A DNA stretch of 64,000 nucleotides from Palsa-883 sp963826975 (GCA_963826975.1 CAWGZJ010000033.1:62001-126000); one strand, 5' to 3'. Counted from the stretch's first letter, positions 25,905 to 35,383 are shown. Program-made: numbers and translations. The notes: a model not told the origin generated them from the sequence alone.

Positions 25905-27086
25905 ATGAGCAATCCATCAGCCTCCTCGCGGTCTCCATCCTACGACAAGACCGTCGCCCTGGTTCTCCAAGGCGGCGGTGCCCTCGGCAGCTACCAAGCC
26001 GGCGTCTTTGAGGCACTCGCTGAAACGCGATATGCCCCCGACTGGGTCGCCGGCATCTCGATCGGCGCCGTCAATGCAGCAATCATTGCGGGCAACGCTC
26101 CGTCAGATCGAGTTCCGCGGCTCCGGGCATTCTGGGAGAGCATCACGACACCTTCGACGCACTGGCCTGTTCCCGAGAGGTGGCCATTCGACCTGTGGCG
26201 ACGGAACGTCAGCGCCTCCCAGACACTGTCATTTGGCCAACCCGGCTTCTTTCGTCCGCGTTTTACATTTGAGTGGAATCCAATTTCACCTCCGCTGAGC
26301 TACTATGATACCCACGCACTGCGAGAGACCCTCCTGCACCTAGTCGATTTCGATCGCATCAACCGCAACAAAGACATTCGGCTCAGTGTCGGCGCTGTCA
26401 ACGTGCGAACCGCTCGATTCGCATATTTTGATAGTGCCGAGATCGCCATCCAACCTGAGCATGTTATGGCTAGCGCGGCCCTGCCTCCGGGCTTTCCGCC
26501 CGTTGAAGTTAATGGCGAATATTATTGGGACGGCGGCCTGGTCTCGAATACGCCGCTACAGCATGTACTCGACTACTATCCGCGCCGCAGCCGCCTCGCT
26601 TTTCAGGTCGACTTGTTCCCGGGTTATGGCCAACTACCTCGGAACCTTCAGGAAGTCGATGAGCGGGCCTCTGACATCCGATATGCCAGCCGTACAAGGC
26701 TGAACACGGAGGCATTCGAACAGAAGCACGCTGTGCGGTTTGCAATCAACGAACTTGAGAAGCTGCTGCCGGAGAGTATTCGAGAGACCGATCAAGCAAG
26801 ACGTCTCCATGAGCATGGCTGTGTCACCGAGATGGATATCGTCCAACTGATCTATCGGCCGATGTCGCCACTGGGTGCCACGAAGGATTACGAGTTCAGC
26901 CGCCGTACGATGAGATCACGGTGGAGCCAGGGCAGAGCCGACGCCACGATGACGCTGGCGGCCGCTCCTTGGCTTGATCCGAAGCCGCCCGAGGTCGGCG
27001 TGCGTGTGTTCGACGTGGTCCATGATATGCTTACCGGTCGCCAGAACCGGTCTGTACCGCCAGAGATGAGTGCGGATTCGCCATGA
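25905..27086 (+). CDS. Patatin-like phospholipase (DUF3734 type)
   Basis: 393 residues. VALVLQGGGALGSYQAGVFE is the oxyanion-hole motif, AGISIGAVNAAI holds the nucleophile Ser (GxSxG) and YYWDGGLVSNTP the catalytic Asp (DGG). The C-terminal extension with MDIVQLIYRP is typical of the DUF3734 group. It should hydrolyse acyl esters of membrane lipids. Its exact SigF-type promoter puts it in the stress regulon, where removal of oxidised lipids would make sense; that is inference. Confidence 0.9.
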   Translation: MSNPSASSRSPSYDKTVALVLQGGGALGSYQAGVFEALAETRYAPDWVAGISIGAVNAAIIAGNAPSDRVPRLRAFWESITTPSTHWPVPERWPFDLWRRNVSASQTLSFGQPGFFRPRFTFEWNPISPPLSYYDTHALRETLLHLVDFDRINRNKDIRLSVGAVNVRTARFAYFDSAEIAIQPEHVMASAALPPGFPPVEVNGEYYWDGGLVSNTPLQHVLDYYPRRSRLAFQVDLFPGYGQLPRNLQEVDERASDIRYASRTRLNTEAFEQKHAVRFAINELEKLLPESIRETDQARRLHEHGCVTEMDIVQLIYRPMSPLGATKDYEFSRRTMRSRWSQGRADATMTLAAAPWLDPKPPEVGVRVFDVVHDMLTGRQNRSVPPEMSADSP

Positions 27087-27673
27087 CAGTTTAGCAGATA
27101 ATATTCGTAGACCCGCCGTTACCCACTCGAGTCGCAACCCTGGCGGGACATCCCCTGATCCACCGCTTCGGGCTGGCGGATCGGTTGGCCAGTTTCGCCG
27201 GTGAGGAAGCCTTAAGGAGCCCAACGCCAACTTTACAAAGCGTGCCCCGGTTCATGACGCCAGTATCCCTTGGTTGCCATCTCCAATAGCCGTGGTCGAG
27301 CGGCGCATGCTGGATCGCGTCGGCAATGAAGTAGCACGGTCTACCACGATCGTCTCCATCGAAACTTTCTGGAACTCTACGAAGCGCTGGACCCGGCCGA
27401 GAATTTCGACCGCAAGGGCGTGTGCGTTCAATATGCGGTCATCCATCGCTGTCCCGGCGGTCGCGTTATCCTTTGCGCCGTTACATCGTTGCGCTGGTCC
27501 CGACATGTCCATGGCAGGCGTTCAAGCCATGACGGCATCTGTTCTGCAGGCTCCCGGATTTCAGCGCCGCAAGGTCAGCAACCTCATCGTCACCGCGCTG
27601 AACGACGGTCTCACGAGGATCTCCGCAGCGCCGCGGACGCAGCTGGCAACGACACGAAACAGTAGGCGACGGT
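27087..27673. other. Intergenic region without recognisable gene
   Basis: About 590 bases. Overlapping frames exist on both strands, but none shows a family pattern or a good start site. Confidence 0.4.
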
Positions 27674-27699
27674 GTAACCCATCCGCGATATCGACCGAA
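27674..27699 (+). promoter_or_regulatory. SigF-type promoter of the kinase-like gene
   Basis: GTAACC (27674-27679), 16 bases, CGAA (27696-27699): exact match, 41 bases before the ATG at 27741. Confidence 0.8.
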
Positions 27700-27740
27700 C
27701 TCACTGATATGACGATGGTCGCCTGATCGAGGAAGTTCAG

Positions 27741-28556
27741 ATGCGCACTACCCTTTCTATACCAACTGTCGATCGGTCTCTATCGGTGGCCATCGCACTG
27801 CAACCGAGGAACGGGCAGCACAGCGCGCCGTGCCGATTGGAGCAAATGGCGGCGGAGGTCGCTCTCGTCCCGAGGTCGCGACAGGCCGTGCTCGGCGCTC
27901 TCCTCGATGCAACGCTGCCGACCGCGCCGCGTGGGAGGCCGGCGTTCCGGGCGGTCTGGGTCAACGAGGCGATGAACCGCGCATACACCATGATCCGCCT
28001 GATCGCTCTGTTGGAAAAGTTCGCGCCCCTGGACTGCCTCGACGTGACGGCGGGCGAAGCGGAACGCCGGATCGCTATCGAGGTCGCAGGCGTTTTGCGG
28101 TCGATGGATGTCGACAACGACGAATTGACGCCGTGCTCCGAGGCACTGATGACGGTCGGCCGAGGTTTGGTTGAGCTGTTTGCGCCAGCCGCTGGATCGT
28201 TGTGTTTCACAGCGGACATCACGCGACTCAGTCTGCCTCACTTCAAGTGCAGGGCCCTTGTTCTTGCGTCTTGCGAACTGATCTCGGGGCTGCTTCTGCG
28301 CGGCTTTTCGCAGTCCGCACGTGGCCACATCACGGTTACGCTCTCTAAGAGGGGGCAACGCGAGGTAGGTCTGACGATCACCGGCAGCGGACTTGGGACG
28401 ATGTGCGAACCGTCCTCCGAAAGCCTGGCAGACCTCTCGGAACTTCTCGAATCTAATCTCTCCTTTCGCGCGCCCTGCTTTGGTATGGCAACGACAGAGC
28501 TCATCTTCCCGATCGGCAACCAGGATCACCGGTCCGCGACATCAATCTCCAGTTAG
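27741..28556 (+). CDS. Degenerate histidine-kinase-like protein
   Basis: 271 residues, GAGGAA six bases before the ATG. The segment VNEAMNRAYTMIRLIALLEK resembles the dimerisation helix of HWE/HisKA_2 kinases, but the phosphorylatable histidine is replaced by Asn. The C-terminal part (LASCELISGLLLRGF, GHITVTLSKRGQREVGLTIT) resembles a degenerate GHKL ATPase domain. It may be a phosphotransferase-like or partner-binding regulator rather than a kinase. It is under an exact SigF-type promoter. The family assignment is tentative. Confidence 0.5.
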   Translation: MRTTLSIPTVDRSLSVAIALQPRNGQHSAPCRLEQMAAEVALVPRSRQAVLGALLDATLPTAPRGRPAFRAVWVNEAMNRAYTMIRLIALLEKFAPLDCLDVTAGEAERRIAIEVAGVLRSMDVDNDELTPCSEALMTVGRGLVELFAPAAGSLCFTADITRLSLPHFKCRALVLASCELISGLLLRGFSQSARGHITVTLSKRGQREVGLTITGSGLGTMCEPSSESLADLSELLESNLSFRAPCFGMATTELIFPIGNQDHRSATSISS

Positions 28557-28664
28557 GTAAATACAGACTCATTCTAAACATATCCGCTTTCTGGATGCCT
28601 CAATATTTCGTGGCAACAGTAGCCGGCAAACGATCCGAAACCCTGTGTACTTGGGAGCCCAAGA

Positions 28665-29070
28665 ATGACCTGTATCCAGGCCAATGTGCAGACGACAATG
28701 AACCTCACCAAGCCGCCAGCGGAGCAGCGCGCGTAAGAGGACGAAGTCGCTCATGAGATCACGTATGGCAGAATGCTTGGTGAGCGGGCGCGCAATGTCG
28801 CGACGCTTTCAGCCGTAAATCGGGTCCTGCTCGCGAGCGGCCAACGCATCGTAAGGCGTCAAATGGAGCTGGCTCAGGACATGATGGCCGATACTCGGGA
28901 AGCCCGAGTACCTGCGCGCGCATCGGCACGCAATCGCCTTTGGAGCTAAGTCAGTCAGTGTCCTCCATGGTTCGAACTGCAGGATCGCCGCGATTGTGGG
29001 TCAGCATCTCATGGAGTCGATGCGTGGCTTGACGGCCAGCGTCGAAAAGATATTCGACCCTGCAGGCTAG
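28665..29070 (+). pseudogene. Possible phasin-like gene remnant
   Basis: From ATG 28665 the frame reads MTCIQANVQTTMNLTKPPAE, meets a TAA at about 28734, then continues in frame as EDEVAHEITYGRMLGERARN and NVATLSAVNRVLLASGQRIV, ending with a stop near 28950. A plausible C-terminus (VGQHLMESMRGLTASVEKIF) follows in another frame. The amphipathic helical repeats suggest a phasin-like protein with a nonsense codon and a frameshift. The assignment rests on pattern only. Confidence 0.3.
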
Positions 29071-29569
29071 CAGTCAGGAACTCGTAAGTGCCCCCCGTCC
29101 CGAACATCCAGCCCTGCGGGCACAAGCCCGACCAAGAGCGGATCGCTCACCCGGACGCTCTGCAGGAGGCACTCGAACGATATCACGACAACTCGGCGAC
29201 ATCCGATCTGCTATTGCTGATGGCATGGGAGAACCAACCCACGAGCAATCTTGGTACCGTCCTGCGGATTGCCCAGATACGCCGTGCCAACCCCGTTTTG
29301 GCGGCAGAATTACGCGCCAGCCGAGAGCGACGCTGGCACCCGTCGTGATCGCACACCGACCGGTCGGCTCGACAACTCCGAGGCCGAGGTTCTGCGGGGG
29401 CGACCGACGCGTTCCAGCGCATGCTGCACGTCTTACCTTGCGCTCTGCTTGCTGGCGCTCCTTTCAGTCTACGGATGCGGGTTGCTCGAGTATGAACCGC
29501 AATGCAGTCGGTCCCCGATACCACCTGTTTCATCACTACGGGTCCGAAGGCGGCTAAAAATCCATGCCA
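29071..29569. other. Region without confident gene
   Basis: A plus-strand frame at 29088-29348 could encode a small protein (TSDLLLLMAWENQPTSN) from a GTG, but it has no recognised relatives and no clear ribosome site. Nothing else is seen. Confidence 0.3.
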
Positions 29570-29881
29570 AATCATAGATTGTAAGCAGCGATGACAGCGC
29601 GTTGCGATGACGTCGCTTTCTGCGCGTCTCACGCAGGCAAGTGCGGTGGGCGCCAACGGTTCCGGACGGGGCAAGCCGACCACAGCAACACTGCGCGTGA
29701 GCGCGCGCTCGGGCTCGCCGCTTTCGTAGATCGGCTTCGCGGCGGCCCAGGCCAGACGCAGGCTGTCGTCCATACCTGCCAGCCGCGCCAGATGGAGGTG
29801 ACCTGAGGGATGCGCATGGTCTGGCGAATCTCGGCAAACAAAGCGGCGGTTTCCCCAACGGCGTTCGCTTCATCAATTAAA
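29570..29881 (-). pseudogene. DehI-family dehalogenase N-terminal fragment, frameshifted
   Basis: The minus strand reads LIDEANAVGETAALFAEIRQ and TMRIPQVTSIWR, shifts frame, then reads RLAGMDDSLRLAWAAAKPIY. This parallels the intact DehI homologue at 32057 (AATGETAAIFADIRQVLGVD, NLIWRHLATIDDALPW). A single-base loss near 29780 breaks the frame, no start codon is visible and the C-terminal repeat is missing. It lies directly downstream of the HAD dehalogenase. Confidence 0.7.
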
Positions 29882-29909
29882 GTTACGGTATCGTATTATA
29901 AGTCCGCGA

Positions 29910-30626
29910 TCACGCGCCGAGCATTTCCGCAAGTTCAGAAAAGCTTGCGACGACAAGGTCGTGCTGTGGATGTGGCTCCGGATCAGGCGGCCCTTCCGCG
30001 CCCCATTCGTCGGGACGCCGTACGAAGGCCGTCCGGAAGCCGCAGGCCTTCGCAGCGTTAAGATCGAAATTATGGCAGGCCACCATGCAACATTCGCTCG
30101 GATCCAGTTGAAGAAACTTCGCACAGGTCTTGTAGGCTTCCGGCAGGACTTTGTATTTGCCGATTGCCTCGCAAGAGATGACGGCGTCCCAGGAAATTCC
30201 GTTTTGCCTGGCCGTATCCATGACGATGCGGAAGCTCAGCAGCGTGAAGGAAACGCAGATGAACTTGCCGCGTAGCCGCGCGAGTAAATCGGGAAAGTCC
30301 GGCCAGCATTTCAGGCCATGGATCGTATCCCACCACAAGGTGCGCCGCTCTCCCTCACTGAAGACGTCCAGCCCGTTGTCGACGAGCACCTGATCGAGTG
30401 CGTCGCGATGCGCATCGTCGAACGTCATTGTGGCCGGCGCGTGCTCGCCATGGTTCACGATCAGTTTGAGGGAACGACGGCGGAATTCGTTCGTGAGCCT
30501 CGCCCAGTCGCGCTCCACACCGTGCCGCGCGCCAACCGCAGCAAGCGCCGTCCGCATGCCGGTATGCCAGTCAAGAATGGTACCCCCGGTATCGAAACAA
30601 AGCGCCTTGATACTACTCATGCTCAT
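29910..30626 (-). CDS. HAD-superfamily type II 2-haloacid dehalogenase-like protein
   Basis: 238 residues from ATG 30626 (GAGAGGA upstream). The nucleophile is Asp12 in LCFDTGGTILDW, the second motif is in CVSFTLLSF, the conserved Lys is in IGKYKVLPEAYK, and VACHNFDLNAAKACGFRTAF is the fourth motif with the type II FDLNAA string. It should displace halide from L-2-haloacids, or it may be a phosphatase. The sequence LCFDTGGT differs slightly from the usual FDAYGT, so substrate range is uncertain. It closes an operon with two other dehalogenase-family genes. Confidence 0.82.
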   Translation of the reverse strand: MSMSSIKALCFDTGGTILDWHTGMRTALAAVGARHGVERDWARLTNEFRRRSLKLIVNHGEHAPATMTFDDAHRDALDQVLVDNGLDVFSEGERRTLWWDTIHGLKCWPDFPDLLARLRGKFICVSFTLLSFRIVMDTARQNGISWDAVISCEAIGKYKVLPEAYKTCAKFLQLDPSECCMVACHNFDLNAAKACGFRTAFVRRPDEWGAEGPPDPEPHPQHDLVVASFSELAEMLGA

Positions 30627-30731
30627 GATGTCGTTCCTCTCTGCGTAAATGCGTCGCGTGTGGGTGACGGTTCCATCGGCGCACCAGCCGGTTTCAAGTG
30701 ATACCGTCTTGGCCATTCCAACCGGATCGGG

Positions 30732-31127
30732 TCATCCCGCCGCCGGAATGCGATACAGCCGGCCGGTCGCGTCCAAGTCCTCCACCGTCCACGGCGCGCC
30801 CACGCCGCCGATCACCCAACCAAGGATCGCCCACAGGTCCTTATCGACCACCGCATCGTCGAGCGGTTCCAGCGCCTCGACGATCGCGTGGATCTCCAGC
30901 CCCGACGGAAACGGCTCGCCGCTCCGCCCGACGAACACCAGCGCATATGCCATCCCGGATGGCGTGCGGAGGAAACCCAGTTCGGACAGCCCCACCCGAT
31001 CGAGATCGAATGTTCGCACGAAGAAGGCGCGGAATTCCGGATAGTGGCCAAGCCGGTCTTCCGTCAGCACCAGCGCCTGGCGGGTGCCTTCGGTGACGGG
31101 CCTGGAGATGATCGCGATGTCCGCCAT
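30732..31127 (-). CDS. Hypothetical protein in dehalogenase operon
   Basis: 131 residues, MADIAIISRPVTEGTRQALV onward, with GGAGG seven bases upstream. It overlaps the stop of the haloalkane dehalogenase gene. No motif is recognised. The composition is that of a soluble alpha/beta protein and the overlap shows it is co-expressed with the dehalogenases. Confidence 0.65.
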   Translation of the reverse strand: MADIAIISRPVTEGTRQALVLTEDRLGHYPEFRAFFVRTFDLDRVGLSELGFLRTPSGMAYALVFVGRSGEPFPSGLEIHAIVEALEPLDDAVVDKDLWAILGWVIGGVGAPWTVEDLDATGRLYRIPAAG

Positions 31128-32047
31128 CACACGCCTCCCTGCCTGTCGAGGAAGGCAGCGATCAGCCCGGCGATCTCCGACCCGGAATCCTCCTGCAGGA
31201 AGTGCCGGCCGGTCACCATGTGCGGTCCCTCGGCGTGCGGCAGCAGGCGCTTGAACCGTTCGGCGAAGGTCGCGGCGTCGAACACCTCGTCCTCGCGTCC
31301 CCAGATGATCAGCGTCGGCAATCTGGACTTCGCCAGTTCCACCTCCAGCCAGGCGAAGCGGGCCTGGGCGCGGGCCGTGTCATCCAGGGGGATCCAGCGT
31401 GGCCACACCCATGTCAGCAGGCGAGTCCCGGCATCGGGCAGGGCGGCCTCGTAAACGGCCTGCGCTTCGCGCCGGAATTTGTCGCGGCCGACTACGGACA
31501 GATAGACCCCGCGCCGCGCCAGGACGTTGTGCCGGCCGAGCAGATAGGGCCCGACCAGCGGTGCGTGCATCATGCGCCACGGGAATAGGCGAGTGTGGAA
31601 TTCGGCCGGCGGCGTCGGCCATGCCCAGGTGCTCATGACGGTCAGCGCGCGCACACGTCCGGGGTTGCTCATCGCGAAGCCCAGGCCGGTCGGCCCGCCC
31701 CAGTCGTGGCACACCACCGTCAGCCGCTGCAGGTCGAGTTGCCGGACCAGGCCCGTCAGGTTCGCAATATGCCCATCGAGGCTGTGCGCTTGCTCGTGGG
31801 CCGGCTTCTCGGAAAGGCCGAAGCCGATCATGTCGGGGACAATGACGCGGTGTCCCGCGTTCACCAGCGGCGGGATGATACCGCGATAAAGAAAACCCCA
31901 GGTCGGATTGCCGTGTAGCAGCAGGATCGGATCGCCGGCGCCTTCATCGACGTAATGCATTCGCCAGCCATTGACCCGCGCGTAGCGGGCCGCGAACGGC
32001 CATTTGTCCCGAAACCCTTCAATGTTTTCCAGAACGCTTGCGGTCAT
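31127..32047 (-). CDS. Haloalkane dehalogenase-like alpha/beta hydrolase
   Basis: 306 residues. Oxyanion/halide residue Asn47 in HGNPTWGF, nucleophile Asp115 and Trp116 in VVCHDWGG, probable acid Asp in GREDEVFD, and general base His282 in GRHFLQEDSG. The acid after strand 7 places it with subfamilies I/III, unlike the LinB-like enzyme at 3498. GGGAGGAC precedes the ATG. It sits nine bases after the DehI-family gene on the same strand. Confidence 0.85.
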   Translation of the reverse strand: MTASVLENIEGFRDKWPFAARYARVNGWRMHYVDEGAGDPILLLHGNPTWGFLYRGIIPPLVNAGHRVIVPDMIGFGLSEKPAHEQAHSLDGHIANLTGLVRQLDLQRLTVVCHDWGGPTGLGFAMSNPGRVRALTVMSTWAWPTPPAEFHTRLFPWRMMHAPLVGPYLLGRHNVLARRGVYLSVVGRDKFRREAQAVYEAALPDAGTRLLTWVWPRWIPLDDTARAQARFAWLEVELAKSRLPTLIIWGREDEVFDAATFAERFKRLLPHAEGPHMVTGRHFLQEDSGSEIAGLIAAFLDRQGGV

Positions 32048-32056
32048 GTCCTCCCC

Positions 32057-32878
32057 TCATGCCGTGACGCGGCGCAGGAATGCGCAGATCACCAGCATCT
32101 TCACGATCACGTCCCCGGCAAACGGCTCGATGGCGGCGCTGATCGCCGCGGCCTGCGCCGGCGGTGGCGGTGAACCCACCAGTCGCACCAGCAGCCGGTC
32201 CGCCCGAACCGAAGCGGCATGCCGCGCCTGTTCAATCGCGCCTGCCAGACGCCCGTCGCCGTCAAGCGGCGCGAGCAGCAGCCACGCAGATGAAAGATAC
32301 GACGGCCAGTGAGCAAGATGCCGATACATGCTCGCCAGGACCGCGCCGGGACGCCGCGTGCCAAACCCGTTCAGCGCGGTCACCAGCGCGGCGGTCTCGG
32401 GTTGCATGTCGGCCAGGTTAAGAAGTCTCGGCAATCCGATCCGCGGCGTCGCCGCCATCTGCATTGGCTCAGCGGCGGCGGGGTCATGCGGCGTCCGGCC
32501 ATCCAGCCGTGCGCGCAGAGCGGTCAGCGCCACTGCCGCCATCGCATTGGTGTGGTCATAGGCAGTCAGGACACCCCGGATGGCTGCCATGCCGTGCGGG
32601 CGCAGGCCCAACGCCGTGAAGACCTCGGCTGGAATCTGGGGCATCGGCGGCAGCGCCAGCGCCTTGTGCAGCGCCGTTGCCTCATTGATCACTGACCCGT
32701 CCGCATAGAGCGGGCGCAGCGTCCCCCAGGTCCAGGGCAAGGCGTCATCGATCGTCGCCAGGTGGCGCCAGATCAGGTTGACGACATCCACGCCCAGCAC
32801 CTGGCGGATATCGGCGAAGATCGCCGCAGTCTCGCCTGTCGCGGCGGCTTCGGTGATGGCGGGGACTGGGTCGCTCAT
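32057..32878 (-). CDS. DehI-family (group I) 2-haloacid dehalogenase-like protein
   Basis: 273 residues from ATG 32878 (MSDPVPAITEAAATGETAAI). It has two pseudo-repeats of about 130 residues, as in DehI: NLIWRHLATIDDALPWTWGT in the first and SMYRHLAHWPSYLSSAWLLL in the second. DehI enzymes remove halogen from both D- and L-2-haloacids without a covalent intermediate. GAGG lies five bases before the start. Second gene of the operon; a broken paralogue lies at 29570-29881. Confidence 0.8.
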   Translation of the reverse strand: MSDPVPAITEAAATGETAAIFADIRQVLGVDVVNLIWRHLATIDDALPWTWGTLRPLYADGSVINEATALHKALALPPMPQIPAEVFTALGLRPHGMAAIRGVLTAYDHTNAMAAVALTALRARLDGRTPHDPAAAEPMQMAATPRIGLPRLLNLADMQPETAALVTALNGFGTRRPGAVLASMYRHLAHWPSYLSSAWLLLAPLDGDGRLAGAIEQARHAASVRADRLLVRLVGSPPPPAQAAAISAAIEPFAGDVIVKMLVICAFLRRVTA

Positions 32879-32885
32879 GCTGGCC

Positions 32886-33980
32886 TCATGCGATGCGATA
32901 GCGTTTGACGGCGTCCGAATCCCAGGCCACCCCCGAACCGGGTCGGTCCGGCACCTGCGCCAAGCCGTCGACGATGCGCAGCGGCTCCGCCAGGATCGGC
33001 GCCGCCCAATCGACATATTCAAGCCAGTGGCAGGTCGGCGTGGCGGCGAGCAGATGCGCACTGACCTCTGGAAAGATGTGCGAGGACATCTCGATCCCCG
33101 CCGCCGAGGCTAACGCCGCGGCGCGCTGCCACCCCGTGACGCCGCCGATCCGTTCCAGGTCCGGCATCACATAATCACAGGCGTCAGCCGCCAGCGCGGT
33201 GGCCATGGCTGGGGCGCCGGCGAAGTTCTCGCCGATCTGCACCGGCGTCGCCAGCGCGGCGGCGATGCGCGCGCAGCCGGCGTAATCGTCGTGGCGGGTA
33301 GGTTCCTCGATCCAGTACACGCCCTCGCCGTCCAGAGCCTGGCCGCGCCGGATCGCCTCGGTGACCGTCAGGGCCTGATTGTAGTCTGTCATCAGCGCGA
33401 CCGTGTCCGGCAACCGGCGGCGCACCGCGCGCACGACGGCTAGATCCTCCTCCGCCGTCGCCCGCCCCAGGCGCAACTTGACCGCTCGGAATCCCTGTTC
33501 CAGCAGCGCTTCCGCCTCGTCCGCTGCCTGCTCCGGCGACATCAGGCCGAGACCGTTGCTGTTGTAGGCCGGGATTGGCCGGGGCTGAGACCCGATATAG
33601 CTGGCTAGCGGCAGACCGGCGGCCAGGGACAGCGCGTCCCAGCAGGCCATATCGAAGCCCGCCAGCGCCATGCGGACGATCCCTTGTGCCCCCAGCAGCC
33701 GATAGCGTTGCAGCAGACGGGTGGACAGATCGACGGGCGCGAGACGCTCCCCGCGGACGGTATCCTCGATGTCGGCCAGCACCGCCGCGATGAGCCCCGG
33801 CGCCATCTGCGTGTAGCAGAATAGATAGGCGTGACCGGTGATGCCTTCCTCGGTCACCAGGTCGATCAGCAGCAGCGGCGCTGTCCGCATGGTCTGTGCG
33901 CTGGTGCCCAACGGCCGAGCCATCGGAACCTCGACGGCGACGGTCTGGATCGCCCGCACCGTGAGGAGCGACGCCGCCAT
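32886..33980 (-). CDS. Mandelate racemase/muconate lactonizing enzyme family protein
   Basis: 364 residues. The enolase-superfamily barrel has the base motif AVKLRLG (Lys-x-Arg), metal ligands in MTDYNQ, WIEEP and IGENF, and the second base in SSHIFPEVSAHLLAATPT, close to mandelate racemase. It should abstract an alpha proton from a carboxylate substrate. It is first in the operon with DehI and the haloalkane dehalogenase, with an operator-like site 69 bases upstream. Natural substrate not deducible. Confidence 0.87.
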   Translation of the reverse strand: MAASLLTVRAIQTVAVEVPMARPLGTSAQTMRTAPLLLIDLVTEEGITGHAYLFCYTQMAPGLIAAVLADIEDTVRGERLAPVDLSTRLLQRYRLLGAQGIVRMALAGFDMACWDALSLAAGLPLASYIGSQPRPIPAYNSNGLGLMSPEQAADEAEALLEQGFRAVKLRLGRATAEEDLAVVRAVRRRLPDTVALMTDYNQALTVTEAIRRGQALDGEGVYWIEEPTRHDDYAGCARIAAALATPVQIGENFAGAPAMATALAADACDYVMPDLERIGGVTGWQRAAALASAAGIEMSSHIFPEVSAHLLAATPTCHWLEYVDWAAPILAEPLRIVDGLAQVPDRPGSGVAWDSDAVKRYRIA

Positions 33981-34378
33981 CTCAGGTCGCCGCTCGGCCG
34001 GCAGGCATGAATGTTTCCTTTCTGCTTCCTGCCATTCTCCGCACTCCGTTTTATATCGTTCGTACTAGAATGGACCGGATGACCACCGGAGGCAATCCCG
34101 ACCCCAGCCCGGATCACGGAGAATGAGCAAGCCTCGCAAAACACTTCGATCTTTTGCACGTGGCTGAGCGCCATCGGTCGGCAACGATCAGTCTATCCAG
34201 GCAGACGAACTGCCCCGTGCGGCAGCCGCGCCGAGCGGTTGCCACCGTGCTAGCGCGTCATCATCCGTCGCATTGATCCTACATATTCTTATTGAAGCCG
34301 GTGAACTCGACCGGGTTCACTCCAACCCCAACGCCACGCCTACCGTTGAGCTGCCGTAGCACCGCCGTATCGTTCCTG
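33981..34378. other. Intergenic region upstream of the dehalogenase operon
   Basis: 398 bases. It contains the TTTTATA operator-like site (34049-34072). No gene or further structure is recognised. Confidence 0.5.
34049..34072 (+). promoter_or_regulatory. Operator-like site shared with the TetR/selenoprotein promoter
   Basis: The 24-base segment starts TTTTATATCG and ends CTAGAATG. It matches the segment at 36645-36668 (TTTTATAGCG ... CTAATATG) at 18 of 24 positions. It lies upstream of the dehalogenase operon. Confidence 0.45.
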
Positions 34379-35278
34379 TCATAGAATGTCGGCCACCGCA
34401 TCGTGATAACGGCGAATCGCGGTCAGATGATCGCCGAGATATTTCTCACCGCTGCGATAGAAGTGACGCTTATGGAAGGCTGTCGTCAGGCAGAGATGCG
34501 ACACCCCGGCGGCCTTCCAGAACGCGGCTTCCGCCCGCCAATCAGCCTCGTCACCGCGGCCGCATGAGGTCCAGACTTCGATCCCAACCGACTGCGGATC
34601 GCGCCCCTCAGCTTCGATCATTCGCCGCAATTCACCAAATATGTTCAACGCCGACTGATCCGGCGGAAAATTGTTCTGGATCCAGCCATCGCCCCATTTG
34701 GCGATCCGCGGGAACGTCTTTTCGTGATGTCCGCCATACCACACTGGCACATACCCAGATGCCGGCCGAGGATTGATGCCCGCGTCATCGATCGTGTGAT
34801 ATTTGCCTTTGAACGTGACATGCTCCTCTTGCCAGAGCGCCCGCATAACCGCCACCTGCTCCTCGGATCGGCGGCCGCGGTTTCTGAAATTCTCATTGAG
34901 ACCGATGAACTCGACCTCGTTCCACCCGACGCCAATGCCCAGCCGGAACCGCCCGTTGCACAGCACATCCAGACACGCTGCCTGTTTCGCGATCAACGCA
35001 GTCTGGCGTTGCGCCATGATCAGGACACCCGTGGAAAACGCTAGTTTTGGGGCCACCCCAGACACATAACTCAGCAGAACGAACGGATCATGGAAAAAGT
35101 CCTGGGACGTGTTGCGATCTGGGTCCCAGTCCGGTCGGGACGCGATGTTGGCGCCCAATACATGATCTGGCGCCTCCAGAAAGTCGTAGCCGGCCGCTTC
35201 CAACGCTTGCGCGTACTCGCGCACTGCGTCCGGATCGCCGCCAGTATCGTGAAAAGGCACGAGCGCACCGACGAGCAT
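34379..35278 (-). CDS. LLM-class flavin (F420/FMN)-dependent oxidoreductase
   Basis: 299 residues of the luciferase-like monooxygenase fold: VREYAQALEAAGYDFLEAPD, RFRLGIGVGWNEVEF and GYVPVWYGGHHEKTFPR are characteristic. AAGGA lies seven bases before ATG 35278. It follows the GrdB-like selenoprotein gene and is probably co-transcribed with it. Cofactor preference cannot be read with confidence. Confidence 0.85.
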   Translation of the reverse strand: MLVGALVPFHDTGGDPDAVREYAQALEAAGYDFLEAPDHVLGANIASRPDWDPDRNTSQDFFHDPFVLLSYVSGVAPKLAFSTGVLIMAQRQTALIAKQAACLDVLCNGRFRLGIGVGWNEVEFIGLNENFRNRGRRSEEQVAVMRALWQEEHVTFKGKYHTIDDAGINPRPASGYVPVWYGGHHEKTFPRIAKWGDGWIQNNFPPDQSALNIFGELRRMIEAEGRDPQSVGIEVWTSCGRGDEADWRAEAAFWKAAGVSHLCLTTAFHKRHFYRSGEKYLGDHLTAIRRYHDAVADIL

Positions 35279-35383
35279 GATGGATCCTTGCAACAAGAAT
35301 TCGACTGTTGCCGGTGGAGGCTGATAAGCCGAAGTCGCAGCACTATCACTGCGGCAATTAAGTCGTCCTTACGCGGAACCTAA

